Positions 51,042 through 62,886 of a stretch of 64,000 nucleotides of DNA are shown one piece after another. The notes below the pieces were generated by a model that was not told the DNA's origin, did not search any database, and saw only the letters and a list, made by a program, of their open reading frames with translations. The position numbers and the translations under genes were made by a program. The stretch's first letter is position 1. The number at the start of each line of letters is the position of its first letter. The DNA comes from Macrophomina tecta (lineage: Eukaryota > Ascomycota > Dothideomycetes > Botryosphaeriales > Botryosphaeriaceae), in the NCBI GenBank assembly GCA_024180945.1, contig JAKSGN010000041.1:496001-560000 (forward strand), in the 5' to 3' direction.

Positions 51042-51728
51042 GGCGTCGCGGCGTGACTGGTGTGCGATAGATGGAGGCGGGCGCGGCGGCGCGGGAACGA
51101 AGCCGACAAATTTTTCGCGTCGCTGCGCCGGGCTGGATATACTTATGAAACTGGAGCGGTTCGAGCCCGGGCGAGGGGGCCAGAGGGGCGCTGCCTGGAG
51201 AATCCCTGCAGCGGGCGTGGTGGGCGTGGTGGTGAGGTGGCCCGCTGCCTGCACGGCTGCGGCCTTTCCTGCGGCCAACAAGCACGGCCGCCAGGCACAG
51301 CGCGCCTGGCGTGGGGTTGCTGATGTGATGGTCCGTCCGGGGACGCGTGTGATGTTACGAGCAGCGTGTCTGAGGCGAGCTCGCGGCAGCGCAGGCTGGC
51401 GCGGATAGGCGCAGCGCCCTCCCTCCTGGTCGCCATTGAGACAGGCACCGGAGCCCTGCGGGCGGGCCGGCCTCAGTGGGCGCGTTTGCTGGGCTCCACT
51501 CCATAAAACCACGGCGCGCCCGTGCCAGGCACCGCCGATCAGCAACACGCGCTTGCTGAGCGGGCTTGCTTTGGGCATCCGTGACTGGGGAGAAAGCAAC
51601 GCGCACGGATGGCCTTGGCGCACAGGACCCTGGCCTCGTAACGCCTACCTGCCACCCGCCGCAGTCGATCGCAGCAACTCCAACCTCAAATCCTCCACCC
51701 TCCCGGGCTGCGCGCCCCCGACCTGAGC
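51042..51728. promoter_or_regulatory. Shared divergent promoter of xrcc4 and byr4
   Basis: The 687 bp between the two start codons is GC-rich. Only this interval separates the genes, so it must hold both leaders and probably a bidirectional promoter. No TATA box is obvious. Confidence 0.5.
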
Positions 51729-54431
51729 ATGGCCTCGCTCTCCCGAGGCAGCTTTCGCGAGCGCGCCCACCACCAAATGTCGCCGCAAATCGAGAACTGG
51801 GACGATGACGCCGACTTCCACGGCGACCTCTTCGTCCAGAGCACCTCGTCGCACGCCGCCCACTCGCGCTCGTCGCGCGCCCCGTCGCTCCGTTCCGAGT
51901 CAGTCGCCGGCGAGGAGGACTGGCAGGTCCTGCTCGCCCCCGACGACGAGTCCTCCACCAAAGATGCCATTTCCTCCGCAAAGCACGCTGGCATCCCAAT
52001 TCCTACCTCCGTGCCCTCCTCGGCTCTTCTCGGTGGCGCCATTAAGCGTCTAGGGAAGAAGCCATCCCGGCAGAAGATCCACCAGGACGACGACTGGGCC
52101 GACGACCTCGAGCTGCCCGGTCCAAGCTCGGGCGCGCTGAAATTAAAGACTCCTCAGCCGCCCGCCACGCCGTCCCAGGACGAGGATGACTTCGACGATT
52201 GGGCTGAAGGCGGTTCCTTAGGCATCCGGTTCGGCGGCACTCGACGCGATACCCGCACCCGTGGCTCTTCTGTGTCTGCTGCCATGAGCCCCAGCCTTGG
52301 TAGTTGTATGACGCTTGAGAGCGAGGACGATGACTTCGGCGGCCTCGTGCTGCCGAAGGAGCCTCTCGACTTCAATGCGATGCTGCGCAAGCGCAGAGAC
52401 GCCGAGACCGATGACGAGAAGACCCCCCAGCCTGAGCCGCGCCCTCCGCAGGAATCCGCCGACCCGTTCGAGCTACCGGAAGAGAAGGAAGCGCCTGCAG
52501 AGGCCGCTCCGCCGCATCCAGTCGAAGAAACTGCACCCAATCCGGATCAGGAAGCCCTGCCTGAGGCTCAGGCTCAGGTGCCCTCGGACCCAGAACCGCA
52601 ACCTGCACCGCAGCACGAGCCGCAACAGCAGCCAATGCCGCTCGCAACCCTCAAGGCCGTGCCTGAAGATGACGACTTCTTCGCCGATATCGACATTGGT
52701 CTCGGAGAGGCTTTGGATACCGGCAAGCTGAACGTGAACCGCAATGTCAAGGTACAATCCAGCAAGCCAACCCAAACGAGCGTCCGTCCCACCACGACCC
52801 TCACGTTCACAGACAAGCCCACGGTGTCTTCTGCCTCCCGCATACCAAGGCCATTGGCTCCCGCAGCACCTCGTTCTCGGCTCGATCCTGTTTACGAGTC
52901 CGGCGCTGCCCATCTCAACCGCAACAGCCGGGCGGGCCCCACTACTACTAGTGCACAACTTCTGAGGGCTAAACGATCGGCACCAGTGCTTCGCAGCGAT
53001 TACAGATCAAACAGCAAGCCTGTCGGCAAACCCTTTCTCCCTGCTGGTGTATCGACCAGACAGTCCCAACATATCACCACAAAGTCCTCCTCAAGCCATC
53101 TTCGCCGCGATTCTGACGCTCGCTCTCATTCGCCAACCCCGCGAGCATACTCCAGGCTCTCTCGTCAGAACGAAACGCCAAGTCAAGCTGGCAATAGAAA
53201 GGACATTGCTCCTGCCTCTCTTGTTAAAGAAGCTCAGACGAAGCGCATGTTCACAAAGCCTGCACGAAAGCGGAACTTCGGCGATGGTTCTGAGCTTGAC
53301 GCTTTTGATGATCTTCCAACATCAAGTACAAAAGAGAACAAATATGTCAAGCAGCCATCGAATCGCCAGCCATCAAAGATGATTCGGCAGGTCAGTCACA
53401 GCAAGTTGCCAGTGAATCCAGAGCGGATACAGACCCCGCAGCCTCCGCCAACTCCGAAACGATCGCTACAACGAGAAAACACGCCGAGCTTTGCACGTGA
53501 CACAGCATCGAGTCGGATAGCTAGAGAAGAGCGTTTAGGTGGGCCAAAACGACGTCCAGACTCTGGCCCATTGGTGCCGATCAACACGAATTGGAAAGCG
53601 CAAGTTGCTGCAAAGAGCCCCCAAACCAGTCCGCAGGCGAACCGTAAGAGAGGTACAGGTCAGAAGCCCTACCTGATCAAGCAGATGAACACACCAACAG
53701 CCAAGAGTAAGTCTCGCGTAGAACGCCTCCTCTAATTTTATCGATATACTGATGTAACTGCAGATGAAAAAGGAATGACGTACAACCCTGTTCTTCATCG
53801 ATGGGAGGGTAACGAAGGCGCCCTTGCACGCTTTTCAACCTCCGGTGTACAGGAAGCCAAGCGTCCGCGCATCGCCTCGCACCATTCACATTCGCATTCG
53901 CATCCTCATGTCCCCACTCATCATCATACACGGTCGACCCCTTCCTTACCCACACCCGCCTCTGCACCGAATGCCGGCTCGCCGCCGCGGCCCGCTCTTA
54001 TTTCCCATATTTCTTCCTCTCGTGGTGTACAGGTTGAGAAGGGCATGGTGTTCGACCCGCGGAAAATGTGCTGGCTCAAGCTTGACCCCCGCAATACCGG
54101 CCCACTTTCTCCTGCTGCCTCCGTCGGAGAAGAGTCGGACCCATTCGCCGACATCGAAGACCTGAAAGACGAAAATGAGATGGGTTCTGGCGCCGGCGGT
54201 TACTTCTCCCTCGCGGGAGGGCCCAGCGTCGCACAGACCCCTATGGACAGCTTCGTTTCCGAAGAATTCGATCTTGGTCCAGGCTTCATTCGACGTCAAC
54301 GCGAAGAGGAAGATGTGTGGAGAAGGAGAGTGGAAGGATGGGTTGGTGAGCGAAGACAAAGCCTTGGTGATGACTGGCGATGGGCGATCAGAGACCTCTC
54401 AATCGAGATGGCGGAGCACCTTCCAAGGTGA
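51729..54431 (+). CDS. byr4: Byr4/Bfa1-like GAP subunit, septation and mitotic-exit regulator
   Basis: Byr4 (Bfa1 in budding yeast) pairs with Cdc16/Bub2 to form the GTPase-activating complex that restrains Spg1/Tem1 at the spindle pole body, blocking septation until mitosis ends. Exons 51729-53706 and 53764-54431 give 881 residues. The N-terminus (about 20-160) has short acidic motifs typical of Byr4: IENWDDDADFHGDL, QDDDWADDLELPG, DEDDFDDWAEGGSLGIRFG. The middle is disordered and Ser/Pro-rich, plausible for phospho-regulation. The C-terminal domain (about 655-880) contains GMTYNPVLHRWEGNE, EKGMVFDPRKMCWLKLDP and EEDVWRRRVEGWVGERRQS. These are the conserved GAP-complex elements. The 57-nt intron restores NEKGMTYNP. 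The start ATG is the first in frame after a C-rich leader. Divergent from xrcc4. Confidence 0.9.
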
Positions 54432-57400
54432 GCGTACGGTGCTTCTCTTGCTGTTTCAGATTTGAATGGCTCTCTTGAAGGTTAGATGGCGCCTTGCCAC
54501 GTCGTCTCGCCATGACGATGTCCCACGGCCGCAGTCCAAGAGAAAGAAAGAAGTCATGGTACACGGGAATCATTCACATGTATTCCCCGGTGGCGTTGAT
54601 GAGTTTGTTTGCTTTCGAGTTTTGTTTTTATCGAGTGCGACTAGTTTCCCTTTTACGCCACGAATCTCATTCAGGTATGGGATGCGTTTGGGGAAAAGGT
54701 TCTTTTTGCTTTTCATCATCTCGGGAGGGCGTGGGAAAAAGGGAAAGACTCCCCTACACTTAACGACCTGTTTACGACTGCGATACACCCATACAAAGCC
54801 TTAACGACCGGATTACGACAAGAGTTTCATGATCATGGGAAATTTCCTGGGTTCCTTTTCCCGATTTGTTTTTCCGCGTTTCTCTTCTCGAAACTGCACC
54901 TTCTCGCTTCATCTTCTGCCTGAGTCTTTTGGATATCTTTTTTTCTCTTCGTCGGACTCAAGGATCATAATGGCGGAGGCCGGATTGTGTTTATATACAT
55001 TTACACCGTGGGAGAGTATGTATGGTAGGTTAACGGAGCAGTGTGGTAGAGTGTAGTAAGTGGATGAACTGGGGTGGCTTGGGCAAGAATGGCCGCCTTG
55101 GGGCTACGTAGACACGGCCCTGGGAAGGGTATAGGGTTAGGTAAGAGGAAGTTGGCATCGCTATTCTACGCTTTTTGTTTTGATTTTCTTTTCACTCTAT
55201 CGCCGAGAGAAACGGACGTGGATTGCTGGAGGTGGAAGCTACGTTTTTCTGCGTCTTGCTGTTTGCCTTCGTCGTGTTGTCGTTCTTCCTCCTTTCGCGC
55301 TTGATAATCTGATATACCACTAGGGTATTCGAGGGATATCTTTCTTCCTGCTACTTTGATTCAGCGCGGATTTGAAGTGAAATGACGTCTTTTGCATGCA
55401 AGTCGGCTTAATACACGGCAGGTAAGCAGTGGGTCTCTCCCCTTTCCGCATCTGCTCACTTTTAGTGCTCGCGTAGGCCGAAGCGACAACAACTATCCGG
55501 TATGGTATTCTCAACCTGAACGAGGGCCTTCTAGCCGAGCCTATCGTCGCTGTTGATACTGGTCGGCTGAGCGGCTCTGGAGGATGTACGTATTTGTTGC
55601 TTCATTGCTCCAATTGATGAAGCATACTGGAGGCTTACAAGACATGGCTGTCACTCATCGCAACGACAGCGCACGCACACTCTTGAGGAGTCGTAAGCGT
55701 CTGTCCGGGCATGTGTTCTGCCAAATTCTCCGTGCGTTCCAATCCGGACGCATGCTTCAATCTCAAAGCGTCTTCGCGCGTGTGGTCGCGCATGCAGTCG
55801 CAGTGCTCCTGAAACCCCCCTCACACACACGCCACATCTGCGCGCATACTCTGCTCGACCACCTCAATATTCTAGTCTCCTTCCAGCCTGTTTGTTATTG
55901 TTTTACTTTATTTTCTCTTTGTCACTGAGAACGGGCATCCCCCCGGCATTGCCTCATCCGCCGTACATGCATCATCCCAAAGCGCCGTGAAACACGAGCA
56001 CGTGCTCGCACACGTCACTATTGCTATATCTGTCCTTCAGGAGGATTCTACTAGCATCATCGCCCTCTTTCCTTTTTTTCATTTTTTTTTCTTGCCCGCC
56101 TGGACTGGTCGCGGTGGTTGGTTCGCTGACGTATGTTGTAATCTTGAGCAGGAAGGTCATGTGTCTCAGAATCGCGGTGGCTGGGAGGCCCTGCAACAGC
56201 GTCACACACACAATACAAACGCGCACAGGCGGACCAGCGCGCTGCGCCCCAGACGGCTGCGAATTGCGAATGTGCTTTCCTTAAGGGGTTGTCTGGGAAC
56301 GGGGTTTGAGCTGCAGGTACGTGTTCGCTAACGCGTCATTGGTGGTGGGCGTTGGTGTCAAATGAGGCTATGTTGTCTCGGATGGTGGGCCGGGGTTGTT
56401 ATGGGCTGAGTGCGCATGTATGGCGAGACGCTTGGGAGGAATGCGTGGCCTGTTCCAGATGTGTTGTGCTTATAGGGGAGTGGAAATACGTGGTTTGATG
56501 CTACTAGTCCCCGTTACTGGTGATTTGGGGTGCATGTGTTGCAGATGGTCCTTTTGCATTTTCATTGGACGGCGTTCTGCACTCTGGAACAACGGTGAAC
56601 TTTGCGCGAATAGGATCGAGGAGCGAGAGAGACAGTTTGTGCGGTTTGCGTTCTTCTTGGCCCGCATACGTTGGCACCGGTGGTCGTTCTGAGCTGCACT
56701 GACTTTTGGATAGTATCCTGTGCGATTCAGCCGCCGATGCCGAACTTCCGGCAACGTAGATGAGTAGTTCCATAAGCTGGCCCTGGCTCTGTTCATTGGG
56801 CCGGACGCAAGTCATTCGAGAGACGCACTGGGAGCGGATCATCAGGCACGCCAGACGTTCCGGAGCCGCCCACGCCTCGATCTCCTCTCACTTGCCCGCA
56901 GCCCGAATCAGCATCCGCCTGTCCCGGCGTGCAAAATAGCCTTATCCAGCTAGCTGCCGCCCGTGTTTCATGGCCCGGGGTAAACAATCTTCCATGCAGC
57001 CGGCGGTGAATCCGACATCGCAGTCGGCCTCTGCCCTGTGACTACTGCCAAGCACTGTTGCCAAGCTGTATTCTTACGTCTCCCACAAACATCACGTCGA
57101 CATCCACAGCACATCTCCAGCGGATACCTGATCAGGCATATGTCTCCATGCTCTCTGGAGTCCCCGTTCTCTCACGCCTCCTCACGCCTCAGACACCTCT
57201 CGACACACTCTTCACCAGTCAGGGTCGGCATTTGGATCGGTCAAATGTCCGCCGCAGCCCGCAAAGTCGACGATCAGCTGCCCAATCTTCCCTTCTCGAC
57301 CTCACTAGCTTTCCCGCCTGACTCGCCAAGCCTTCTTGACAGCCTTGGTCATTCGCTCTACTCGCCCTGATTGATTAGATATTCCGATCATCTGTGCCCG

Positions 57401-57716
57401 AGGGCCCTCCAATCCTCTCCGCCATCTCGTAAAAAGCAGGTACGAGCACCATGCGTTCCGTCTAGGCGCGGTCATATCGCGGCGAAGCCTCGAGGAAGCA
57501 GTAAGTGGCCCGGGGTCGAGTAGGCTTTTCCGCTGCGTCGGCGGAACATGTCCAGCGATGTAGTCAGGGCTTATATGGCAGTCCAGTTCCTCTCCCAGCG
57601 CCAAGTACTGGTCAGGTAGGCTGTTCTCTTTCCTAGCTACGTCCCTTCTCTCGTTTTACCTTCGATCCTTGAAGGCCTCTCTTTCCAGTCCTCTCCAAGA
57701 AGGCCGGCCTGCCACT
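54432..57716. other. Intergenic region between byr4 and the GMC oxidoreductase
   Basis: Tandem-gene spacer of 3.3 kb. The first kilobase is T-rich (byr4 3' UTR). A palindromic E-box lies at 55995-56008. The last part is pyrimidine-rich. Open frames are short and show no family match. Confidence 0.6.
55995..56008. promoter_or_regulatory. 14-bp palindrome centred on a CACGTG E-box
   Basis: CGAGCACGTGCTCG is perfectly self-complementary. The core is the class B bHLH site. It lies 1.7 kb upstream of the GMC oxidoreductase start and 1.6 kb downstream of byr4, so its target is unknown. Confidence 0.35.
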
Positions 57717-59439
57717 ATGCGGTCCGTCGCAACGACCAGCCTCTTCGCCTTCGGCGCCCTGGCCGCCGCCAACACCACGGCCTACGACTACATCGTCGTG
57801 GGCGGCGGCACGGCCGGCATCATCGTCGCCTCGCGCCTGGCCGAAGCGCACGCCAACGCGTCTGTCTTGCTACTCGAGCGCGGCGGGCCCTCACACTACT
57901 CATCCGGCGGCAACATAACCCTCCCCTGGAACCAGACGATCACGCCCTTCGACCTACCCGCGTACGGCTACTCCATCCGCCAGACGACCGACCCCAGCAC
58001 TTTCTGCACCGACACGGCCTCCAACGCCGGCTGCATCCTCGGCGGCGGCGGCTCCGTCAACGCCGAGATCTTTGTGCCGCCCCAGGAGGCCGACTTCGCG
58101 AGCTGGCCCGAGGGCTGGCGGTGGGAGGACGGCGTGGGCGAGGCGGCTGCCGCGCTGTACGAGCGCAACCCGGGCACGAGCTTGCCATCTGCCGACGGCC
58201 GTCGGTACGACTACAGTGTCTTCGACATCTTTGGTAGCTTTCTGGGCAAGAATGGCTGGAAGCAGGTTGACGCCATTGCTGAGCCAAACGAGAAGCACCA
58301 AGTACGTTACCATGTTGCCCTCCCCCGTCCATCTCTTGTCCGAAAGAACAGGGTATCTGGAGGATATGGTCACTCACCCACGAGATGCTAACCCACCCCA
58401 GGTTTACGCCTACCCGCCCTGGAACATCCAGAACTCGCGCCGCGCCGGCCCCGTCATGACCTACCTGCCGATCGCGCAGACGCTGCCCAACTTCACGCTG
58501 CGACTGCACACCAAGGCCATCCGCATCGTGCGCACCGGCGGCACCGCCACCGGCGTTGAGGTCGAATCGCCCTCGGGCGCGCGCTCCATCGTCGCGCTGT
58601 CCGCCTCCGGCAAAGTCGTGCTCGCCGCGGGCGCCATGTCGACGCCCCGCGTGCTGTTCAACAGCGGCATCGGCCCGCTGTCGCAGCTCGCCATCGTCGC
58701 CAACGGCACGACGGGCGTCGCGCTGCCGCCGCGCGCCGACTGGATCGAGCTGCCCGGCGTCGGCGTCGGCGTCAAGGACCACCCCATCTTCTACGTCAAC
58801 CTCAACCTCACGTCCCCTGCTGCCAACGTGTCCGTCTACGACCCGCTGGCGCCGAGCGAGGGCGACGTCGCGCTGTACAACGGCGCGGGCGCGGGCCCCC
58901 TCGCGCAGGGCATGCAGCGCCTCAACTTCTGGACCAGCAGGACGAACGCCTCGACCGGCGAGAAGCGCTTCTTCCAGGGCACCGTCAACGCCGAGGCGGC
59001 CAACACGATCCAGCTGAAGGTGTACATGACGCACGGCTTGACGTCGGAGGGCGTGCTCGAGATCACGCCCGATGGCAAGACCAACTTCACGACCGGGCCG
59101 TGGATGCGCACCGAGGGCGATCGGGGCGCCATCATCGCGTTCTTGGACGAGCTGCTCGCGCTCGTGCGCACGAGCGACGCGTGGGTGCCGACGGACTGGA
59201 TGTCCGGCAAGGAGGTTAGCAGCGCGTCCGATTTGCTGGCGTCGTACACCGCGGGCGCGCACTTTGTGAGGACGGCGAGGCTCGGCGAGGTGGTGGATCC
59301 GAGGGATGCAAGGGTGTACGGGACGCAGAACGTGTTTGTGGCGGATGCATCAATTCACTTCGATTTGCCGACAGGGAACACGAATGCGATGGTCATGGTC
59401 GTAGCGGAGCATGCGGCGAGGAAGATTGCGGCGTGCTGA
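57717..59439 (+). CDS. Secreted GMC oxidoreductase, cellobiose-dehydrogenase-flavodomain-like
   Basis: GMC flavoenzymes oxidise alcohols or sugars with FAD. Exons 57717-58301 and 58402-59439 give 540 residues. Residues 1-18 are a signal peptide. DYIVVGGGTAGIIVASRLAE (about 24-43) is the FAD-binding dinucleotide fold, closed by VLLLERGG. NAGCILGGGGSVNAEIFVPP is the GMC signature region. The C-terminus has the catalytic pair as in cellobiose dehydrogenase: His in YTAGAHFVRTARLG and Asn in DLPTGNTNAM. FVADASI is also conserved. The length equals a cellobiose dehydrogenase flavin domain alone; no cytochrome domain or cellulose-binding module is encoded next to it. Many NxT/NxS sites suit a secreted glycoprotein. 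The 100-nt intron has a CTAAC branch site. The sugar substrate is inferred from closest resemblance, and other AA3 activities are possible. Confidence 0.87.
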
Positions 59440-60199
59440 TGCGGTGGTGATGGTGGGGTCGAGTGGGTGTTTGATGACGGTGATGACGATCGATGAAAGG
59501 TGGTGGATTTGGTACTGAAGAAGTGGGGAGGTGGAGAAGAGGGGGGAAATGGCCGCCGCCGCCGCCGCTTGGATTCTCCTGTATAAAACAAGTGTAAGAT
59601 GAGCCGTTTTGGTACAGGTGCAGACGGATTTTCATGAAAGAGGAGGCGTTCACCTGTCGCATGACGCCTCCGGGAAACGGTTCCGCCTCGAGATACCGGG
59701 ATACGCACTCTGGAGCGCATCCATCAGTATCCACGAAACTTTCTCCGTCCGTTGGTGCTGCCTTCTGTCTCTTGTTTACCGCGCGGGGCCGTCTTCTTTA
59801 TTCCTCTTTCTTTTGGGTGGGCGGGCCTTTTTCTCGGTTGTTTGCATGTTGATGGTGAGATACGTGCCGTCCTACTGCGCGCCAAGACCACTGATGGTGT
59901 GCTTTTGCGTTTTTCATTCGCCCGCCGCTGGGGCAGAGCGTGAGCCTAGATTTCCTTTATGCAGAAACGTAAAAGGGCCATCTGCGGTAGACCCCTACAC
60001 TCCTACAATTTTGCTCCTATATTCGTGCAGGTGGAGCAGTGGACCCCTCGTGTCTGTATGTGCAAACACACCCTGGAGGGTGGGCTTACGGCCCGATGCA
60101 GGTGAGTGCTTAGGCGGTCGCTCTCGGTTGGAGCTGCCGATGGTCAGTTGTTCGACGTGATTGTAGGGGCTCCGTTTGGTTGGAGCATCGTGAGGGCCG

Positions 60200-60502
60200 T
60201 CATCTGCCGTTCATGATCACTCGTAGGTCCGGATGGAGGAAGTACGCCGCAGTGTTGACGAAGGCTTCGCCCACCGAGGAAACATTCCATCGGCGGTTAT
60301 CGATAGGCATATCCGTCAGTATGGGCACAGTATAGTTTATTTCTGCTGACGGGGAAATCGAGACGGCCACGAACACACGCGGCATGAAGGCATTGACGGG
60401 AGCGAGTGCCCGTATCTTTACGCCGCCCCTCCTTTCACTTTCGTCAACGGCAGCGTCATCTCGTCCTATCAGCCTCAACGCCTCTCTTTCACGTGCTTCC
60501 AT
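60200..60502 (-). CDS. Possible small hypothetical protein
   Basis: A 100-residue frame with an ATG at 60502 and TGA at 60200. It starts with a charged helix (MEAREREALRLIGRDD) and ends with alternating hydrophobic stretches (AFMPRVFVAVSISPSAEI, VGEAFVNTAAYFLHPDL). No domain is recognised and no introns are needed. It may be a remnant or chance. Confidence 0.25.
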   Translation of the reverse strand: MEAREREALRLIGRDDAAVDESERRGGVKIRALAPVNAFMPRVFVAVSISPSAEINYTVPILTDMPIDNRRWNVSSVGEAFVNTAAYFLHPDLRVIMNGR

Positions 60503-62863
60503 TATACGCCTGGTAGAAGTGGCTGGCACCTGCCCGATATCTACCCGCAGCTGCGCACTGCACGTGCAACAAATTCTCCTATCGGTCAGTCGGTTGCGCC
60601 TGTTGACCACTCATCTCTCCGCCGACCCCGCCTAACAGCGGAGCGCGCCGTGTGCTGTGCGGGAGAGTGGAGCGCGCTCCGGGCGACGGAGTCATGCATG
60701 ATGTGAGGCCGCAGAAGCTTATCCTAATGACCGTTGAAGATGCAGTAGATGTGACTGCGCCGACTTACCTATGTGCTAGTTCTGCAACAACATGCTTGAT
60801 GGCTCTTTAGACATAATGACGATAGCGGGCATAGATGACGGGGCTCGAGGGCAGAACCGGAGTTTCCGAATGGGTAGCCGGGCAGGTGAGAGCGTGGGTT
60901 TGTCCGACTATCAGAGTATTTCAATCTTCCGCTTCGCTGCGCGGCTCAGGATTGCAGACATCAGAACTGCGTGATTCTGTTACCAGGCTGCTTGTCGGAC
61001 TGATTTTCTTCGGCTTCTAGTTACCTTGATGACGGACAGTGCAGCATGGAAATGCGGGCGAAGTGCGTGGTTCAGGAACGATGCAGACCAAAGCAGAGCA
61101 TAGTAGCACCTGCGCTCCGATCCACTCAGACCGGAGTAATGGGAGTGGTGAGAAGTGAAGACACAAAGGACTTGTGGATTGCGTTCGAATGGACTTCGAG
61201 CTGGGAGATGCAAAAGTCCCTGAAATCGCCGACGACAGAGAGGTCCCTCTCGAGCTCGGGTACTTCCCCACCTCCAAAACGTCATCGTCATGTGTTGCTG
61301 TGAAACATTCTAAATATCGTCCATCATGGAAAAGTAATGTCCGAGGGTTGCGCGGACTAGCGTTGGAGCAGACGAACGAGGTGAACGGCCGAGCGCAGGA
61401 CCCACTTTTTCCATGCTTCAGACCATCAGTTAATTATTGATGATTGTGGATGAAGGGTGCGATGTGCTTGCTGGTCAGCTGGCCATTGTGTTCTTAGACA
61501 GAGCCGTACCTCGAGTAGTGCCGACTAATTGAGGATAGGACCCTGTGTCCCATCGAGAAATCAGGGAACCAGAGCAAGGAAGTAAGCATTGTGGAACTTC
61601 ATCATCAAGTCACAACTCTCGTCTCTACACGGACCAAGCTGATCGCTGTGGATCGTCCTGATGAAGGGACATTCAGGTACCGAACTTTTCTTGGGGCTGC
61701 AGGTTATCGAATGTGTGCCTCCCTTGACGCAAGATATGAAGGGAGTCGTTGCGGCAGTATTTGGGACCGACATCATTGCCGCTTCGCTCCTGGTGTTGAT
61801 CTTGGGATGAAAGCTACGCCGCAAGGAGATTGCCGCAGCAGTCCGTCGCTGGACCTAGCAATGCCGAACAAATCGGGAATCATAGCTCTTACCAAGTTCC
61901 AGCGGTCCACCGGACAGGCGCTGGTAGGAAGCAGGCTTCGGTACAACACCAGAGCACGAGCCGAGAAGGCGACGGGTCGGGGCGATCCCGTAGAAAGCCG
62001 GACACTGCGGTACGATCTGACATCTATTCTACACGCACGGGATGGGCGCAGCCAGCTGATACGTCGCTTAGAAGGAAGGGATGTGCTCCCACGAGTTATT
62101 TAGGGGATCACTGCGATACTTTACTGCCTCGGCGATCCACGCAAATGCGCAATGGCGGTTACTGAATTTTGCAAGCAGCGCGTGACGGTAGCTACTCGGT
62201 AGGCGTGTAACAAAGCTACCCGCGAGCCCAACACACTGGATGCAGGTGGAGCTAACGGCGCACGCAAAAGTTAAGTATAATGATGGCTGAGTGAGGAAGT
62301 CCGCTCCGGAATGGTCGGTGGTTTGATGTAACTGGCCGCGAGCACCTCCAGCTCCTTAGGCGCACAGTCACACCTAGCTGGGAAAATCAAGCGTGGGTTG
62401 TGGGTGGTTGCACGAAGAGGCTGTCAGCAGCAAGTTTGTGCAGCATACCAAGAGAGGCGGTTAAAAAGAAAAAGAAAAAAAAAAAGCAATCCAGGATGCC
62501 GGTCGGAGAAATTGGGCAAGTAGGGGTAAGGCAGGTGGGCATTGGATGATCTGCGCCCAGATGGCGAAGATCGGAGCTGCGACTCGCTCGCACCGACCAC
62601 CTTCGACGACAGGAGATGCACACAACAACGCCGCCTCATCAGCCTTGGAATGCGTTCCAGCGCGGGCAATTGGACGAAGCCAGCACGCGGGCGTAGGAAA
62701 TAGATGTAAAGAACCTGCGCAAATATGGAACCCGAGCCCCGGCGCCGACACTGAACCTGTCACGCTGCGGCGATAGAGCGCGCTAGCTTCCCGTTGTCGC
62801 GCTTCGATCAGATCTAACGTCGGCGGAACAGCTGGGAGCGGGCTCGAAAACGGCGGCGGCGGC

Positions 62864-62886
62864 GGGCGGGAGGGAGGGTGGGGGGG
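62864..62886 (+). other. G-quadruplex motif
   Basis: Five G runs of three or more are separated by single bases (GGGCGGGAGGGAGGG, then T and seven G). This is an optimal short-loop quadruplex sequence in gene-poor DNA. Confidence 0.6.

Noticed and set aside
51143..51189. tRNA-like T-arm sequence (GGTTCGAGCCC)
   Set aside because: No acceptor stem or anticodon arm can be drawn around it, and it sits in the xrcc4-byr4 promoter.
61561..62103. Open frames on both strands, including a minus frame with MMSVPNTAATTPFISC
   Set aside because: The two strands overlap in antisense, neither has a family match, and the plus frame lacks an ATG.
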